DNA from: Lachnospiraceae bacterium
GTDB lineage: Bacteria; Bacillota; Clostridia; Lachnospirales; Lachnospiraceae
NCBI GenBank assembly: GCA_900767585.1
Contig: CAAFZP010000088.1
Coordinates: forward strand, 1-35,286
Reading direction: 5' to 3'
DNA length: 35,286 bases
The translations under genes were made by a program, and so were the position numbers. Within the stretch, counting starts at the first letter, position 1. The number at the start of each line of letters is the position of its first letter. A model generated the notes under the pieces. It worked only from the letters and a program-made list of their open reading frames with translations, had not been told where the DNA came from and made no database searches. Below, in pieces: positions 8,140 through 16,862 of the stretch.

Positions 8140-9645
8140 ATGAAAGCAACATTACGAAAGAAAATAGGCGCATTTCTTCTGACACTGGCAGTAATGTTCA
8201 GTGTCTGGAATGTACCTGTCATCGAGTCCCGGGCTGCGACAGGGATTCCGTCCATATCTTATATGGTACATGCGCAGAAACATGGTTGGATGAATCCGGT
8301 CAAAGATGGTGTAACAGCAGGAACAGTCGGAGAAGCAAAAAGACTCGAAGCGATTGCGATTTCTCTGAATTCAAATGGAAGTTCACTCAACGGTGGTTTG
8401 CAATATAGTGTACATGCACAGCGATATGGCTGGATGGACTGGGTCGATGCCGGACAGAATGTATCACCGGCAGAACTGGTATCGCAGAGAAAATTTGCGG
8501 GAACAACGGGACAGGGAAAGCGTCTGGAAGCAATCAGAATCCGTCTGACCGGAGCACTTGCGGAAACATACGAAGTGATGTACCGGGTGCATATGCAGTC
8601 TTATGGATGGTCTTCCTGGACGAGAAATGGTGATATTGCCGGTGTAACCGGGCAGTCAAAGCGGATGGAAGCGATAGAAATCCGGCTGGTTCAAAAACCT
8701 TCGGTAACGCCGTCCGCAGATCTGACATATTCTGTACATGCACAGGGGTATGGCTGGATGAATCCGGTATTCCAGGGTGTGACAGCCGGTACAACCGGTG
8801 AGTCAAAAAGACTGGAGGCACTGAAAATCAATCTGACGACAACCGGCGTGACAGGCGGAATCGTCTACAATACACATATTCAGGGACTCGGTTGGACACA
8901 GGAAGTGACAAATAACATTGTCAGCGGAACAACGGGACAGGGAAAACGGATGGAGGCGGTTTCTATCCGGCTGACCGGTGATATTTCCGCTTATTATGAT
9001 ATTTATTATCGGGTACATTGCCAGAGCTTTGGCTGGATGGACTGGGCAAAAAACGGCGAGCTGGCAGGAACCGCGAATGGAAAAAAACGGATGGAAGCCA
9101 TCCAGATCCGGCTTGTGAAAAAAGGTGCAGCTGCGCCGGGGGCAACAACAAGACCATATGTATATGTCCCGACACCGGTGATTGATCGGAATACCTATGT
9201 GATACGCGTGAACAAGCAGGAAAGCTGTATCACGATATACAAGGATGGAGTGCCTATAAAAGCTATGACATGTTCACCGGGAGATGCGACACCGACAGGA
9301 ACGTTCAACCTCGCCGGCAAGTGGCGCTGGAATACATTGATGGGCGGCGTGAAAGGACAGTATTGTTCACAGATTTATGGCAATTTCCTGTTCCATTCGG
9401 TATTATACAACAGTGCAAATCCGAGGACGTTGATTGCAAGCAGTTATAACAATCTTGGAAAACGGGTATCGCATGGTTGCGTCCGTCTCCGGGTTGCGGA
9501 TGCAAAGTGGATTTTTGATAATTGTCCGACCGGGACAAAAATCGTAATATATAATTCAAGTGATCCGGGACCACTTGGAAAGCCAACACTTTCAAAGATA
9601 CCGGGAAGCCAGAACTGGGATCCTTCAGATCCGGCAATACATTAA
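8140..9645 (+). CDS. Secreted L,D-transpeptidase with six ChW repeats
   Basis: This is a 501-aa cell-wall enzyme. A basic N-terminus and hydrophobic stretch (about residues 4-33) ending near SRAA form a signal peptide. Six clostridial hydrophobic-with-conserved-Trp repeats follow, at about 38-76, 86-137, 143-183, 194-232, 240-279 and 285-326, each with the GW core and a GTTGQxKRxEAIxIxL-like ending. The C-terminal YkuD domain (about 342-482) has the upstream His 419 in FLFHS and the catalytic SHGCVRL with His 445 and Cys 447. It would form 3-3 peptidoglycan cross-links or attach material to peptidoglycan, while the ChW repeats probably mediate wall or polymer binding. Its own promoter precedes it and a terminator follows. 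Confidence 0.9.
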   Translation: MKATLRKKIGAFLLTLAVMFSVWNVPVIESRAATGIPSISYMVHAQKHGWMNPVKDGVTAGTVGEAKRLEAIAISLNSNGSSLNGGLQYSVHAQRYGWMDWVDAGQNVSPAELVSQRKFAGTTGQGKRLEAIRIRLTGALAETYEVMYRVHMQSYGWSSWTRNGDIAGVTGQSKRMEAIEIRLVQKPSVTPSADLTYSVHAQGYGWMNPVFQGVTAGTTGESKRLEALKINLTTTGVTGGIVYNTHIQGLGWTQEVTNNIVSGTTGQGKRMEAVSIRLTGDISAYYDIYYRVHCQSFGWMDWAKNGELAGTANGKKRMEAIQIRLVKKGAAAPGATTRPYVYVPTPVIDRNTYVIRVNKQESCITIYKDGVPIKAMTCSPGDATPTGTFNLAGKWRWNTLMGGVKGQYCSQIYGNFLFHSVLYNSANPRTLIASSYNNLGKRVSHGCVRLRVADAKWIFDNCPTGTKIVIYNSSDPGPLGKPTLSKIPGSQNWDPSDPAIH

Positions 9646-9660
9646 TACGATACAATTTTG

Positions 9661-9707
9661 TCGCACCGGGACAGCAAAATCTGCTCCGGTGCGATAGTAT
9701 TGTTTTT
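9661..9707 (+). terminator. Rho-independent terminator between the transpeptidase and the glycopolymer operon
   Basis: TCGCACCGG (9661-9669) pairs with CCGGTGCGA (9686-9694), extended by AGCA (9673-9676) with TGCT (9682-9685). It is followed by TATTGTTTTT. The ribosome binding site of the next gene starts two bases later, so some read-through may feed the operon; I see no good promoter between 9646 and 9717. Confidence 0.75.
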
Positions 9708-9717
9708 CGGAGGAATT

Positions 9718-11085
9718 ATGTACGCAGAAGAACAACGTAGAAGAGCACTTAGTCTGCTTGCAAATTTGATCATATGGGTATTTGAAGCAGTATCCTTTGG
9801 TATAATATGGTTTGGAGAATATCACAATCCGTTTTTCTTTCGTGGAAATTATGTAGTGATTGGATTGTATGCAGTATTTATGTTCATGATCACAAAGAGC
9901 TTTAACGGGTACAAATTAAGCTATATGCGTGTGCTTGATCTGTGCCTGTCGCATGGCCTTGCAATCGTTATTGGCGGAGCAGTTGCATATATTTTTATCT
10001 GCATGGTTTCACGGGATTATATGAATATCATTCCGGTTATAATCATGGTTGTGATTCAGATTGTGTTTGAAGTTATGTGGGTGGTACTCGTACAGCATAT
10101 CTATATGATTTTCTTCCCACCGAGAAAACTTATTTTTATTTATGGAAATTATCCGCCGGAAGTTTTTCTGCGGAAAATAAATGAAAGAAAAGACCGGTAT
10201 AAGATCTGTGAAGTCCTGAATTATCAGCAGGGTATGGAAAAAATACAGCAGGACGTGCTGGATTTTGAAGGTGTTGTTCTGTATGACCTGCCATCTGAAG
10301 ACCGGAATACAATTATAAAATATTGTTTTAAACATTCTATCCGGACGTATGTTGTTCCGAAAATTACAGATATTATCATGAAAGGATCGGATGACATGCA
10401 TCTTGTGGATACGCCTGTTTTCCTGTCCAGAAATATTGGCCTTCAGGCGGATCAGCGGTTTGTGAAGCGGACAATGGATCTGCTTATCTCCGGAGTTGGC
10501 ATTATAATTGCTTCTCCGTTTATGCTGATTATTGCAATTGCAATCAAGTTATATGATCATGGTCCGGTATTTTATCGCCAGGTGCGTCTGACACGTGGTG
10601 GAAAACAGTTTATGATCTATAAATTCCGCAGTATGAAGATTGATGCAGAAGCAAACGGTGCGCAGCTTGCAAAAAAAGATGATGACCGGATTACACCCGT
10701 TGGGAAAGTGCTCCGGAATCTGCACTTAGATGAGATCCCGCAGCTTTTTAATGTGTTTGCAGGTGATATGTCGATGGTTGGTCCTCGTCCGGAACGTCCG
10801 GAAATTTTTGAAAAATACGAAGAGTCTGTGCCGGATTTTGATTTTCGGCTGAAAGTGAAGGCGGGACTGACCGGATATGCACAGGTATATGGAAAATATA
10901 ATACGACGCCGATTGATAAGCTGAAACTGGATTTGACATATATCCAGGAATATTCCTACCGCCTGGATTTAAAACTGCTGCTTTTGACATTCCGGATTGT
11001 ATTCCGGAAAGAAAGCTCTGAGGGCGTGGATAAGAAGCAGAGAACTGCATTGCAAAATGAAGACAAAGAAAATGAGAAAGGATAA
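9718..11085 (+). CDS. Polyprenyl-phosphate sugar-1-phosphate transferase (WbaP/EpsL-like)
   Basis: This 455-aa membrane enzyme would transfer a sugar 1-phosphate from a nucleotide sugar to undecaprenyl phosphate, the first step of a surface polymer. The N-terminal half has about four membrane helices and a soluble nucleotide-fold region. The C-terminal half is the bacterial sugar transferase domain: a membrane segment after KRTMDLL, then YKFRSM, the acidic LHLDEIPQL, the PRPERP motif and KAGLTGYAQVYGKY. The start at 9718 is chosen for GGAGG at 9709-9713; an upstream TTG at 9658 would put extra residues inside the terminator hairpin. It leads a co-directional gene series to 17621. Confidence 0.9.
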   Translation: MYAEEQRRRALSLLANLIIWVFEAVSFGIIWFGEYHNPFFFRGNYVVIGLYAVFMFMITKSFNGYKLSYMRVLDLCLSHGLAIVIGGAVAYIFICMVSRDYMNIIPVIIMVVIQIVFEVMWVVLVQHIYMIFFPPRKLIFIYGNYPPEVFLRKINERKDRYKICEVLNYQQGMEKIQQDVLDFEGVVLYDLPSEDRNTIIKYCFKHSIRTYVVPKITDIIMKGSDDMHLVDTPVFLSRNIGLQADQRFVKRTMDLLISGVGIIIASPFMLIIAIAIKLYDHGPVFYRQVRLTRGGKQFMIYKFRSMKIDAEANGAQLAKKDDDRITPVGKVLRNLHLDEIPQLFNVFAGDMSMVGPRPERPEIFEKYEESVPDFDFRLKVKAGLTGYAQVYGKYNTTPIDKLKLDLTYIQEYSYRLDLKLLLLTFRIVFRKESSEGVDKKQRTALQNEDKENEKG

Positions 11086-11097
11086 GAGGTATCAAAG

Positions 11098-11814
11098 ATG
11101 AATGTAGCGATTATAATTGCCGGAGGTTCTGGTCACAGAATGGGACAGGATATCCCAAAACAGTTTATCAATGTATATGACAAACCGGTATTGATTTATA
11201 CGCTCGAAAGCTTTCAGCGAAACGAGCTGATCGATGCAATCGAGGTTGTGTGTATTGACGGCTGGCATAACGTACTCTGGGCTTATGCGAAGCAGTTTAA
11301 TATCACAAAAGTAAAATGGGTCATCTCCGGCGGAAATACTGCACAGGAGTCAATCCGGAATGGAGTCTATAATCTGAAGGATGTCTGCTCAGAAAAGGAC
11401 AATATTATTATCCATGATGGTATCCGGCCGTTGGTGGACGATGAAGTGCTGGAGGATGTCATCGCAAAATGTAACGAATTCGGAAATGGTGTGACTTCCC
11501 TTCCATATAACGAGCAGATCTTTGTGATCGACGATGAGGCATCCACAACAAAATATATTCCACGAGAGACACTGCGCCGTGTATCGACTCCACAGGCATA
11601 CAAGTTCGATAAGCTTGTATGGGCGTATGAGAAGGCTTTTGCAGAGGAAATCGGTATCTATGGTTCCTCTTATACGAATACGATGATGGTAGAGCTTGGC
11701 GAACGGTTGTATTTTGCAAAGGGCTCTGACAAGAACATCAAGCTTACGACGAAGGATGACTTAGAAATCTTCAAGGGCTATCTGACCGCTGAGAAGGATA
11801 AATGGTTGAAGTAG
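11098..11814 (+). CDS. tarI: TarI/IspD-family cytidylyltransferase, probably for a CDP-alditol
   Basis: This 238-aa nucleotidyltransferase couples CTP to a polyol phosphate. The IspD/TarI fold shows as IIAGGSGHRMG and PKQF near the N-terminus (the nucleotide-binding loop), IHDGIRPLV mid-protein and TTKDDLEIF near the end. Sequence alone leaves IspD (isoprenoid pathway) possible. The N-terminal style and the context (an SDR, TagGH and two CDP-glycerol-type transferases downstream) favour ribitol- or other pentitol-phosphate cytidylyltransferase. It starts 12 nt after the sugar transferase gene, with GATAAGAGG as a weak ribosome binding site. Confidence 0.75.
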   Translation: MNVAIIIAGGSGHRMGQDIPKQFINVYDKPVLIYTLESFQRNELIDAIEVVCIDGWHNVLWAYAKQFNITKVKWVISGGNTAQESIRNGVYNLKDVCSEKDNIIIHDGIRPLVDDEVLEDVIAKCNEFGNGVTSLPYNEQIFVIDDEASTTKYIPRETLRRVSTPQAYKFDKLVWAYEKAFAEEIGIYGSSYTNTMMVELGERLYFAKGSDKNIKLTTKDDLEIFKGYLTAEKDKWLK

Positions 11815-11825
11815 GAGAGACGGCG

Positions 11826-12893
11826 ATGCATTTATATGACAGTGAACTTTATATGCAGGATGTATGTGCGGTTGCGAGCATGATCGAGGTGCAGGAACTT
11901 GCAGACGCATCGGTGCTGATCTCCGGGGGAACCGGGATGATCGGTAGTTTCCTGATTGATGCGCTTTTATATGCGAATAAGAATTATGGAGCGCAGACAG
12001 AGATTTATATATTAGGCAGAAACGAGGACAAGGCACGTGCCCGGTTCGCAGACTATGCGGATTGTCCGCAGTTTCATTTTATTAAGCAGGATATCAATGA
12101 GAAGGTAGTCGGGAATCCGGCATTGCCGGCGAAGATCGATTATGTGATCCATGCCGCGAGCAATACCCACCCGGTTGCCTATGCGAGTGATCCGATTGGA
12201 ACGATTACCGCAAATGTATTCGGAACGCAGTATCTGCTCGACTATGCGAAGGAGGCAGGCTGTAAGCGGTTTGTATTTTTATCTTCCGTTGAAATCTACG
12301 GCGAAAACCGCGGGGATACCGATAAATTCGCAGAGGATTATCTTGGATATATCGACTGCAACACGATGCGTGCCGGATATCCGGAGAGCAAACGGACAGG
12401 GGAGGCACTTTGTCAGGCATATCGGAAGCAAAAGGAAATGGATGTCGTGATCCCGCGTTTGTCGCGTGTGTATGGGCCGACGATGCTCCTTAGCGATACA
12501 AAGGCGCTGTCCCAGTTCATCTTAAAGAGTGTGAAACGGGAAGATATTGTGTTAAAAAGTGAAGGTACACAGGAATTTTCATATGCCTATGTGGCAGACT
12601 GTGTCGCAGGTATCCTCGCGGTTATGATGGATGGCAGGGATGGTGAGGCATACAATATCTGTTCGAAGGATTCGGATGTGCAGCTTCGCGATGTCGCAAA
12701 GCAGCTCGCGGATCTCGCAGATAAACAGGTCGTGTTTGACTTACCGGATGCGACAGAGCAGGCAGGCTATTCGAAGGCGACCAAGGCAACACTTGACACG
12801 ACAAAGCTTCGGACAGAACTTGGCTTTGTGCCACAATACGATATGAAGACCGGACTTTCCCACACCGTACAGGTGCTTCGGGAAATCATGTAG
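11826..12893 (+). CDS. Extended SDR, NAD-dependent epimerase/dehydratase/reductase-like
   Basis: This is a 355-aa Rossmann-fold protein of the extended SDR family. GGTGMIG (about residues 34-40) binds NAD(P), VIHAASNTHP and FLSSVEIYGE precede the active site, and Y185 with K189 form the YxxxK pair. The start at 11826 is chosen because AGGAGAG (11813-11819) is well spaced; an alternative ATG at 11802 overlaps the previous gene. It sits where teichoic-acid clusters carry TarJ, which is a different alcohol dehydrogenase family. It may therefore make the alditol phosphate by another chemistry (for example an arabinitol phosphate, as I recall for some streptococcal capsules) or modify a nucleotide sugar. 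The exact substrate is unknown. Confidence 0.8.
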   Translation: MHLYDSELYMQDVCAVASMIEVQELADASVLISGGTGMIGSFLIDALLYANKNYGAQTEIYILGRNEDKARARFADYADCPQFHFIKQDINEKVVGNPALPAKIDYVIHAASNTHPVAYASDPIGTITANVFGTQYLLDYAKEAGCKRFVFLSSVEIYGENRGDTDKFAEDYLGYIDCNTMRAGYPESKRTGEALCQAYRKQKEMDVVIPRLSRVYGPTMLLSDTKALSQFILKSVKREDIVLKSEGTQEFSYAYVADCVAGILAVMMDGRDGEAYNICSKDSDVQLRDVAKQLADLADKQVVFDLPDATEQAGYSKATKATLDTTKLRTELGFVPQYDMKTGLSHTVQVLREIM

Positions 12894-12911
12894 ACAGGGA
12901 ATAGGAAAAAT

Positions 12912-13688
12912 ATGGGAACAAAAATCAAGGAGTTTCGTCAATATAACAATTTATTTACGGAGCTTGTCAGAAAAGGAATCAAATTAAAATACAGACGATC
13001 GTATCTCGGAATCGTCTGGTCGATGATCGAGCCATTGCTTACGATGATCGTATTGACGTTGGTATTCGGTACGCTGCTAGGACACAAGGAGAAATCATTT
13101 CCGGTCTATATCCTGACCGGACGGCTGATGTATACACTGTTTTCGCAGTCAACGACGTCTGCCTTAAAGTCCATCCGTCAGAATGAGGCGATGATCAAGA
13201 AGGTGTATGTTCCGAAATATCTGTATCCGCTAGCGAATATCTGTTTCAATTACATTTTGTTTCTGATCTCGCTTGTTGTGCTTGCGGTTGTTGCACTGGT
13301 GTTGGGCGTGTTCCCGACATGGCGTACACTGCTTGCCATCGTACCGCTGCTCAATCTGTTTTTGTTGTCCATTGGCGCGGGTATGATACTTGCGACGATC
13401 GGCGTGTATTTCCGGGATATGGAATATCTGTGGAACGTTGCACTGATGCTGATTATGTATACCTGTGCAATCTTCTATTATCCAAAGAAGATTTTGAATA
13501 GTAATGTAAGCTGGATTTTGAAATTCAATCCGCTGTTTTGCATTATCAACAATTTCCGTAACTGTGTGTTCGGCAGGGTGATGAGTGCGCATATGCTGAT
13601 TTATTCCTTCACCTTTGCATTTGTCTGCATCGTGATCGGAATTGCAGTATTCAATAAGAAGCAGGATCAGTTTATCCTGCATCTGTAA
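12912..13688 (+). CDS. tagG: ABC-2 type polysaccharide/teichoic acid exporter permease (TagG-like)
   Basis: This 258-aa integral membrane protein has about six predicted helices. The N-terminal IKLKYRRSYLGIVWSMIEPLL is the classic amphipathic start of TagG/KpsM/Wzm permeases. With the ATPase encoded just downstream it would export an undecaprenyl-linked polymer completed in the cytoplasm. AGGA (12903-12906) precedes the ATG, 18 nt after the SDR stop. No odd features. Confidence 0.9.
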   Translation: MGTKIKEFRQYNNLFTELVRKGIKLKYRRSYLGIVWSMIEPLLTMIVLTLVFGTLLGHKEKSFPVYILTGRLMYTLFSQSTTSALKSIRQNEAMIKKVYVPKYLYPLANICFNYILFLISLVVLAVVALVLGVFPTWRTLLAIVPLLNLFLLSIGAGMILATIGVYFRDMEYLWNVALMLIMYTCAIFYYPKKILNSNVSWILKFNPLFCIINNFRNCVFGRVMSAHMLIYSFTFAFVCIVIGIAVFNKKQDQFILHL

Positions 13689-13706
13689 GGCATGGGAGGA
13701 GATATC

Positions 13707-14456
13707 GTGAGCGAAGAGACAAGAAAAGACGTAATTACATTATCCCATGTTGGCATGGAATTTCATTTGAATAAAGAGAAAGTAGACAGCCTGAAAGAAT
13801 ATTTTATCAAGCTTGTGAAACACGATATTGCTTACACAGAGTTCTGGGCTTTGAAAGATGTGAGCTTTTCGGTCAAGCAGGGCGACAGAGTCGGAATCTT
13901 AGGCTTAAATGGTGCGGGTAAATCAACCTTGATGAAGGTGATTGCAGGTGTGTTCAAACCGACAGAGGGAACGATTGAGAAACAGGGCGTGCTTGCGCCG
14001 ATGATCGAGCTTGGTGCCGGCTTCGACATGCAGTATACCGGGGCGGAAAATATTTTCCTCTACGGAGCGGTGCTCGGACATTCACGCAAATTCATGGAAG
14101 AAAAATTTGATGAGATCGTAAAATTTTCCGAGCTTGGCAAGTTTATTGATGTACCGCTGAAGAACTATTCCTCCGGTATGAAGGCGAGACTTGGATTCTC
14201 GATTGCAACGGTCGTGCGGCCGGATATTCTGATTTTAGACGAAGTGTTGTCTGTCGGGGATGCAAAATTCCGGAAAAAAAGCGAAAAGAAACTGGTAGAT
14301 ATGATGGATACAGGTGTGACAGTTTTGTTTGTCTCCCACAATTTAGATCAGGTGAAACGCATCTGCAACAAAGCGATGATCCTGGATCATGGTGAATTGA
14401 AAGTATATGGAGATATTGATGAAGTTGCACCGGTATACGAAGCGATGATAGGATAA
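13707..14456 (+). CDS. tagH: Teichoic acid/polysaccharide export ATPase (TagH-like)
   Basis: This 249-aa ATPase partners the preceding permease. Walker A GLNGAGKST, a short Q-loop region, the signature YSSGMKARLGFSIA and Walker B LILDEVLSVGD are all typical of TagH/Wzt proteins. The N-terminal ALKDVSFSVKQGDRVGILG is also diagnostic. A GTG start at 13707 is preferred: GGGAGGAG (13694-13701) lies just before it, whereas an upstream ATG at 13692 would overlap that ribosome binding site. It ends right after the ATPase domain, with no C-terminal carbohydrate-binding or SH3-like extension, so chain recognition is probably relaxed or done elsewhere. Confidence 0.9.
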   Translation: MSEETRKDVITLSHVGMEFHLNKEKVDSLKEYFIKLVKHDIAYTEFWALKDVSFSVKQGDRVGILGLNGAGKSTLMKVIAGVFKPTEGTIEKQGVLAPMIELGAGFDMQYTGAENIFLYGAVLGHSRKFMEEKFDEIVKFSELGKFIDVPLKNYSSGMKARLGFSIATVVRPDILILDEVLSVGDAKFRKKSEKKLVDMMDTGVTVLFVSHNLDQVKRICNKAMILDHGELKVYGDIDEVAPVYEAMIG

Positions 14457-14457
14457 T

Positions 14458-15597
14458 ATGAAATATTATATCAGACAGATTATAAAGATGATCATGCAGC
14501 ACATGGTATTTCCGATGTATTACTTATGGAGCTGTCGGAAACCAATCAGAAAAAAGACCGTTCTTTTTTCCGATGAGCACAAAGAAAAATGTCCCGGCTC
14601 TATGTTGCTGCTCCGTGAGAGACTGCTCGCATCCGGATATCAGGTGACGGATTATTTCTTTGATCTGAAGGCACTGCCTGCGAAAGACGGGATGCGGAAG
14701 ATGCTTACATTTATGCGCCTTTATGCACAGACCGAGTTTGTTGTAATCCAGGACAATTTTCTGCCGGTATCCTCCTGTAGAAAACGGAATGGAACAAAAG
14801 TCATTCAATTATGGCATGGCTGTGGAGCGTTTAAAAAATTCGGGTATGACACGCCGGATGACATTCCGCATTTTTATAAAGGAAATGTATACAAAAATTA
14901 CGATCTTATAACGGTGAGCAGTCCGTATTGCCGCCCGTTTTTTGCATCTGCAATGCGGGTAAAAGATCCAAAATGTGTGCGTGCAACCGGTTGCAGTTAT
15001 ACGGATTGTTATTATGACGAGGCTTACCGGGAGCAGATGATTCGTAAGTTTGAAGATTGTTATGGCAAAAAAGATGGAAGAAACGTGATCGTGTGGGCTC
15101 CGACTTTCCGAGGAAAGGCCGGAGAACCGGGGATGGATAAAAACAACCGGCCAATCGGGGAATCCTGGATTGACCGGCTTGCGGATAATAAAAACTATCT
15201 GGTGATAAAAAGCATGCATCCGCATATGCTGAAAACAGGAGAAATCCCGGCGCTTACAACCGGAGAACTTCTCTTTGCTGCAGATTTACTGATCACGGAT
15301 TATTCATCTGTATTTTTTGAATATCTTCTTTTGGATCGGCCGGTTATTTTCTTTGCTCCGGATCTGTTGCGATATAAGGATAAACGGGGCTGGTATTTAG
15401 CGTATGAAGATCTGCCCGGAAGTATTGTGACAGAGGGCAAAAACCTGGGGGAGCAGGTTATGAGAATCCTGGAAGAAGATCAATATGCAGAGAAGAGAGA
15501 AAATTTCCGCAGGCAGTATATGCGTAGCTGTGATGGAAATGCAACTACACGGATTATGGATTATATAACAGAGGAGACAAATATAGAGAAATGCTGA
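14458..15597 (+). CDS. CDP-glycerol/ribitol phosphotransferase family protein 1 (TagF/TarF/TarL-like)
   Basis: This 379-aa GT-B type enzyme is predicted to transfer an alditol phosphate from a CDP-alditol onto a growing lipid-linked chain at the inner membrane face. Family marks are QLWHGCGAFKKFG with the catalytic-type His 120, WAPTFRG, the SMHPHM His pair and TDYSSVFFEYLLLDRP. The basic amphipathic N-terminus could hold it at the membrane. It starts one base after tagH and overlaps the next paralogue by 7 nt, so the two are probably translationally coupled. Glycerol versus ribitol or another polyol cannot be told from sequence. Confidence 0.88.
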   Translation: MKYYIRQIIKMIMQHMVFPMYYLWSCRKPIRKKTVLFSDEHKEKCPGSMLLLRERLLASGYQVTDYFFDLKALPAKDGMRKMLTFMRLYAQTEFVVIQDNFLPVSSCRKRNGTKVIQLWHGCGAFKKFGYDTPDDIPHFYKGNVYKNYDLITVSSPYCRPFFASAMRVKDPKCVRATGCSYTDCYYDEAYREQMIRKFEDCYGKKDGRNVIVWAPTFRGKAGEPGMDKNNRPIGESWIDRLADNKNYLVIKSMHPHMLKTGEIPALTTGELLFAADLLITDYSSVFFEYLLLDRPVIFFAPDLLRYKDKRGWYLAYEDLPGSIVTEGKNLGEQVMRILEEDQYAEKRENFRRQYMRSCDGNATTRIMDYITEETNIEKC

Positions 15598-16862
15598 AAT
15601 CATTATTCAAAAAATTCAAAAAGACACCCGTATTTAAGGCGATTCAAAAGACGATTCCATACCGGGCACTCCGGAAAGTCTACCGGTTTATAAGGAAAAG
15701 AGTCCGTATGATCTACCGGTATGAGATGTTGCGGAAACATTACCCGAACCTGTATAAAAAACATGCAGCCCGGCCGGTGAATGATAAAAAGGTTGTATTT
15801 ATAGAAGTGCGTGAGGCGAAGATCAGTGACAGTTTTTCTTTGATGTACAAACGTGTGCAGGAACAGAATCAATATGAAGTGCATACGCATTTTCTGCGCA
15901 GCGGATTTTCAAAGCGCAAAGAATATCAGCATGCGTGTGAAGCGATGATTACAGATATTGCGGACGCAAAATACATTTTCCTGAATGAGTCATCGGATGT
16001 GATCGCGGCTTTGCCGATGCGGAAAGAAACCATTGTGACGCAGTTATGGCATGGCTGTGGTGCGTTCAAAAAGTTTGGCATGAGTACGGCGGAGTTGATT
16101 TTCGGAGATGACCGAAAGACGTTGGAAAAATATCCGTATCATGGGAATTATACGTATGTGACTGTCAGTGCTCCGGAAGTTGCATGGGCATATGAGGAAG
16201 CAATGTCCTTAGAAGATAAAAAAGGTGTGGTTGTGCCGACCGGTATTTCCCGTTCGGATATCTTTTATGATATGGACGCAAAGACCGCAGCCAGAAAAAA
16301 ATTATACGATGTTGTTCCTCAGGCAAAAGGGAAGAAAGTCATCCTGTATGCGCCGACGTTCCGTGGCAGAGTTGCGAAGGCAAAAACACCGAATGCCCTC
16401 GATATTGCAGCATTTGGAGATGCATTATCCAAGGACTATGTTTTGCTGTTTAAGCTGCATCCGTTTGTCAAAAAACGGACAGCAATCCCGGAAGGATATG
16501 AGGACTTTGCGTTTGACTGCACCGACGATATGAGTATTGAGGAACTGCTGTTTGTTGCAGATATCTGTATATCAGATTATTCCTCACTTGTTTTTGAATA
16601 TTCACTGTTTGAAAAACCGATGATCTTCTTTGCATTTGACCTGGATAATTATTATGACTGGCGGGGATTTTACTATGATTATAAAGAGTTTGTCCCTGGA
16701 CCGATTTATACGACAACCGAAGAGATGATCGATTATATCAAACACATCGATACAAAATTTGACAAACAGAAAGTCCAGCAGTTCCGGGATAAATTTATGA
16801 GTGCCTGTGATGGGCATGCAACAGAGCGGATTATGAAACTGGTATTTGATGGAGAAAAATAA
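15591..16862 (+). CDS. CDP-glycerol/ribitol phosphotransferase family protein 2
   Basis: This 423-aa paralogue of the preceding gene shares QLWHGCGAFKKFG (His 154), YAPTFRGR and SDYSSLVFEYSLFEKP. The N-terminal 60 residues are strongly basic and probably membrane-binding. Two such enzymes in tandem often split the work into a primase, adding the first unit, and a polymerase; which is which cannot be read here. GAGGAG (15571-15576) within the previous gene is the likely ribosome binding site, at a rather long 14-nt spacing, and the 7-nt overlap suggests coupling. Confidence 0.88.
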   Translation: MLKSLFKKFKKTPVFKAIQKTIPYRALRKVYRFIRKRVRMIYRYEMLRKHYPNLYKKHAARPVNDKKVVFIEVREAKISDSFSLMYKRVQEQNQYEVHTHFLRSGFSKRKEYQHACEAMITDIADAKYIFLNESSDVIAALPMRKETIVTQLWHGCGAFKKFGMSTAELIFGDDRKTLEKYPYHGNYTYVTVSAPEVAWAYEEAMSLEDKKGVVVPTGISRSDIFYDMDAKTAARKKLYDVVPQAKGKKVILYAPTFRGRVAKAKTPNALDIAAFGDALSKDYVLLFKLHPFVKKRTAIPEGYEDFAFDCTDDMSIEELLFVADICISDYSSLVFEYSLFEKPMIFFAFDLDNYYDWRGFYYDYKEFVPGPIYTTTEEMIDYIKHIDTKFDKQKVQQFRDKFMSACDGHATERIMKLVFDGEK

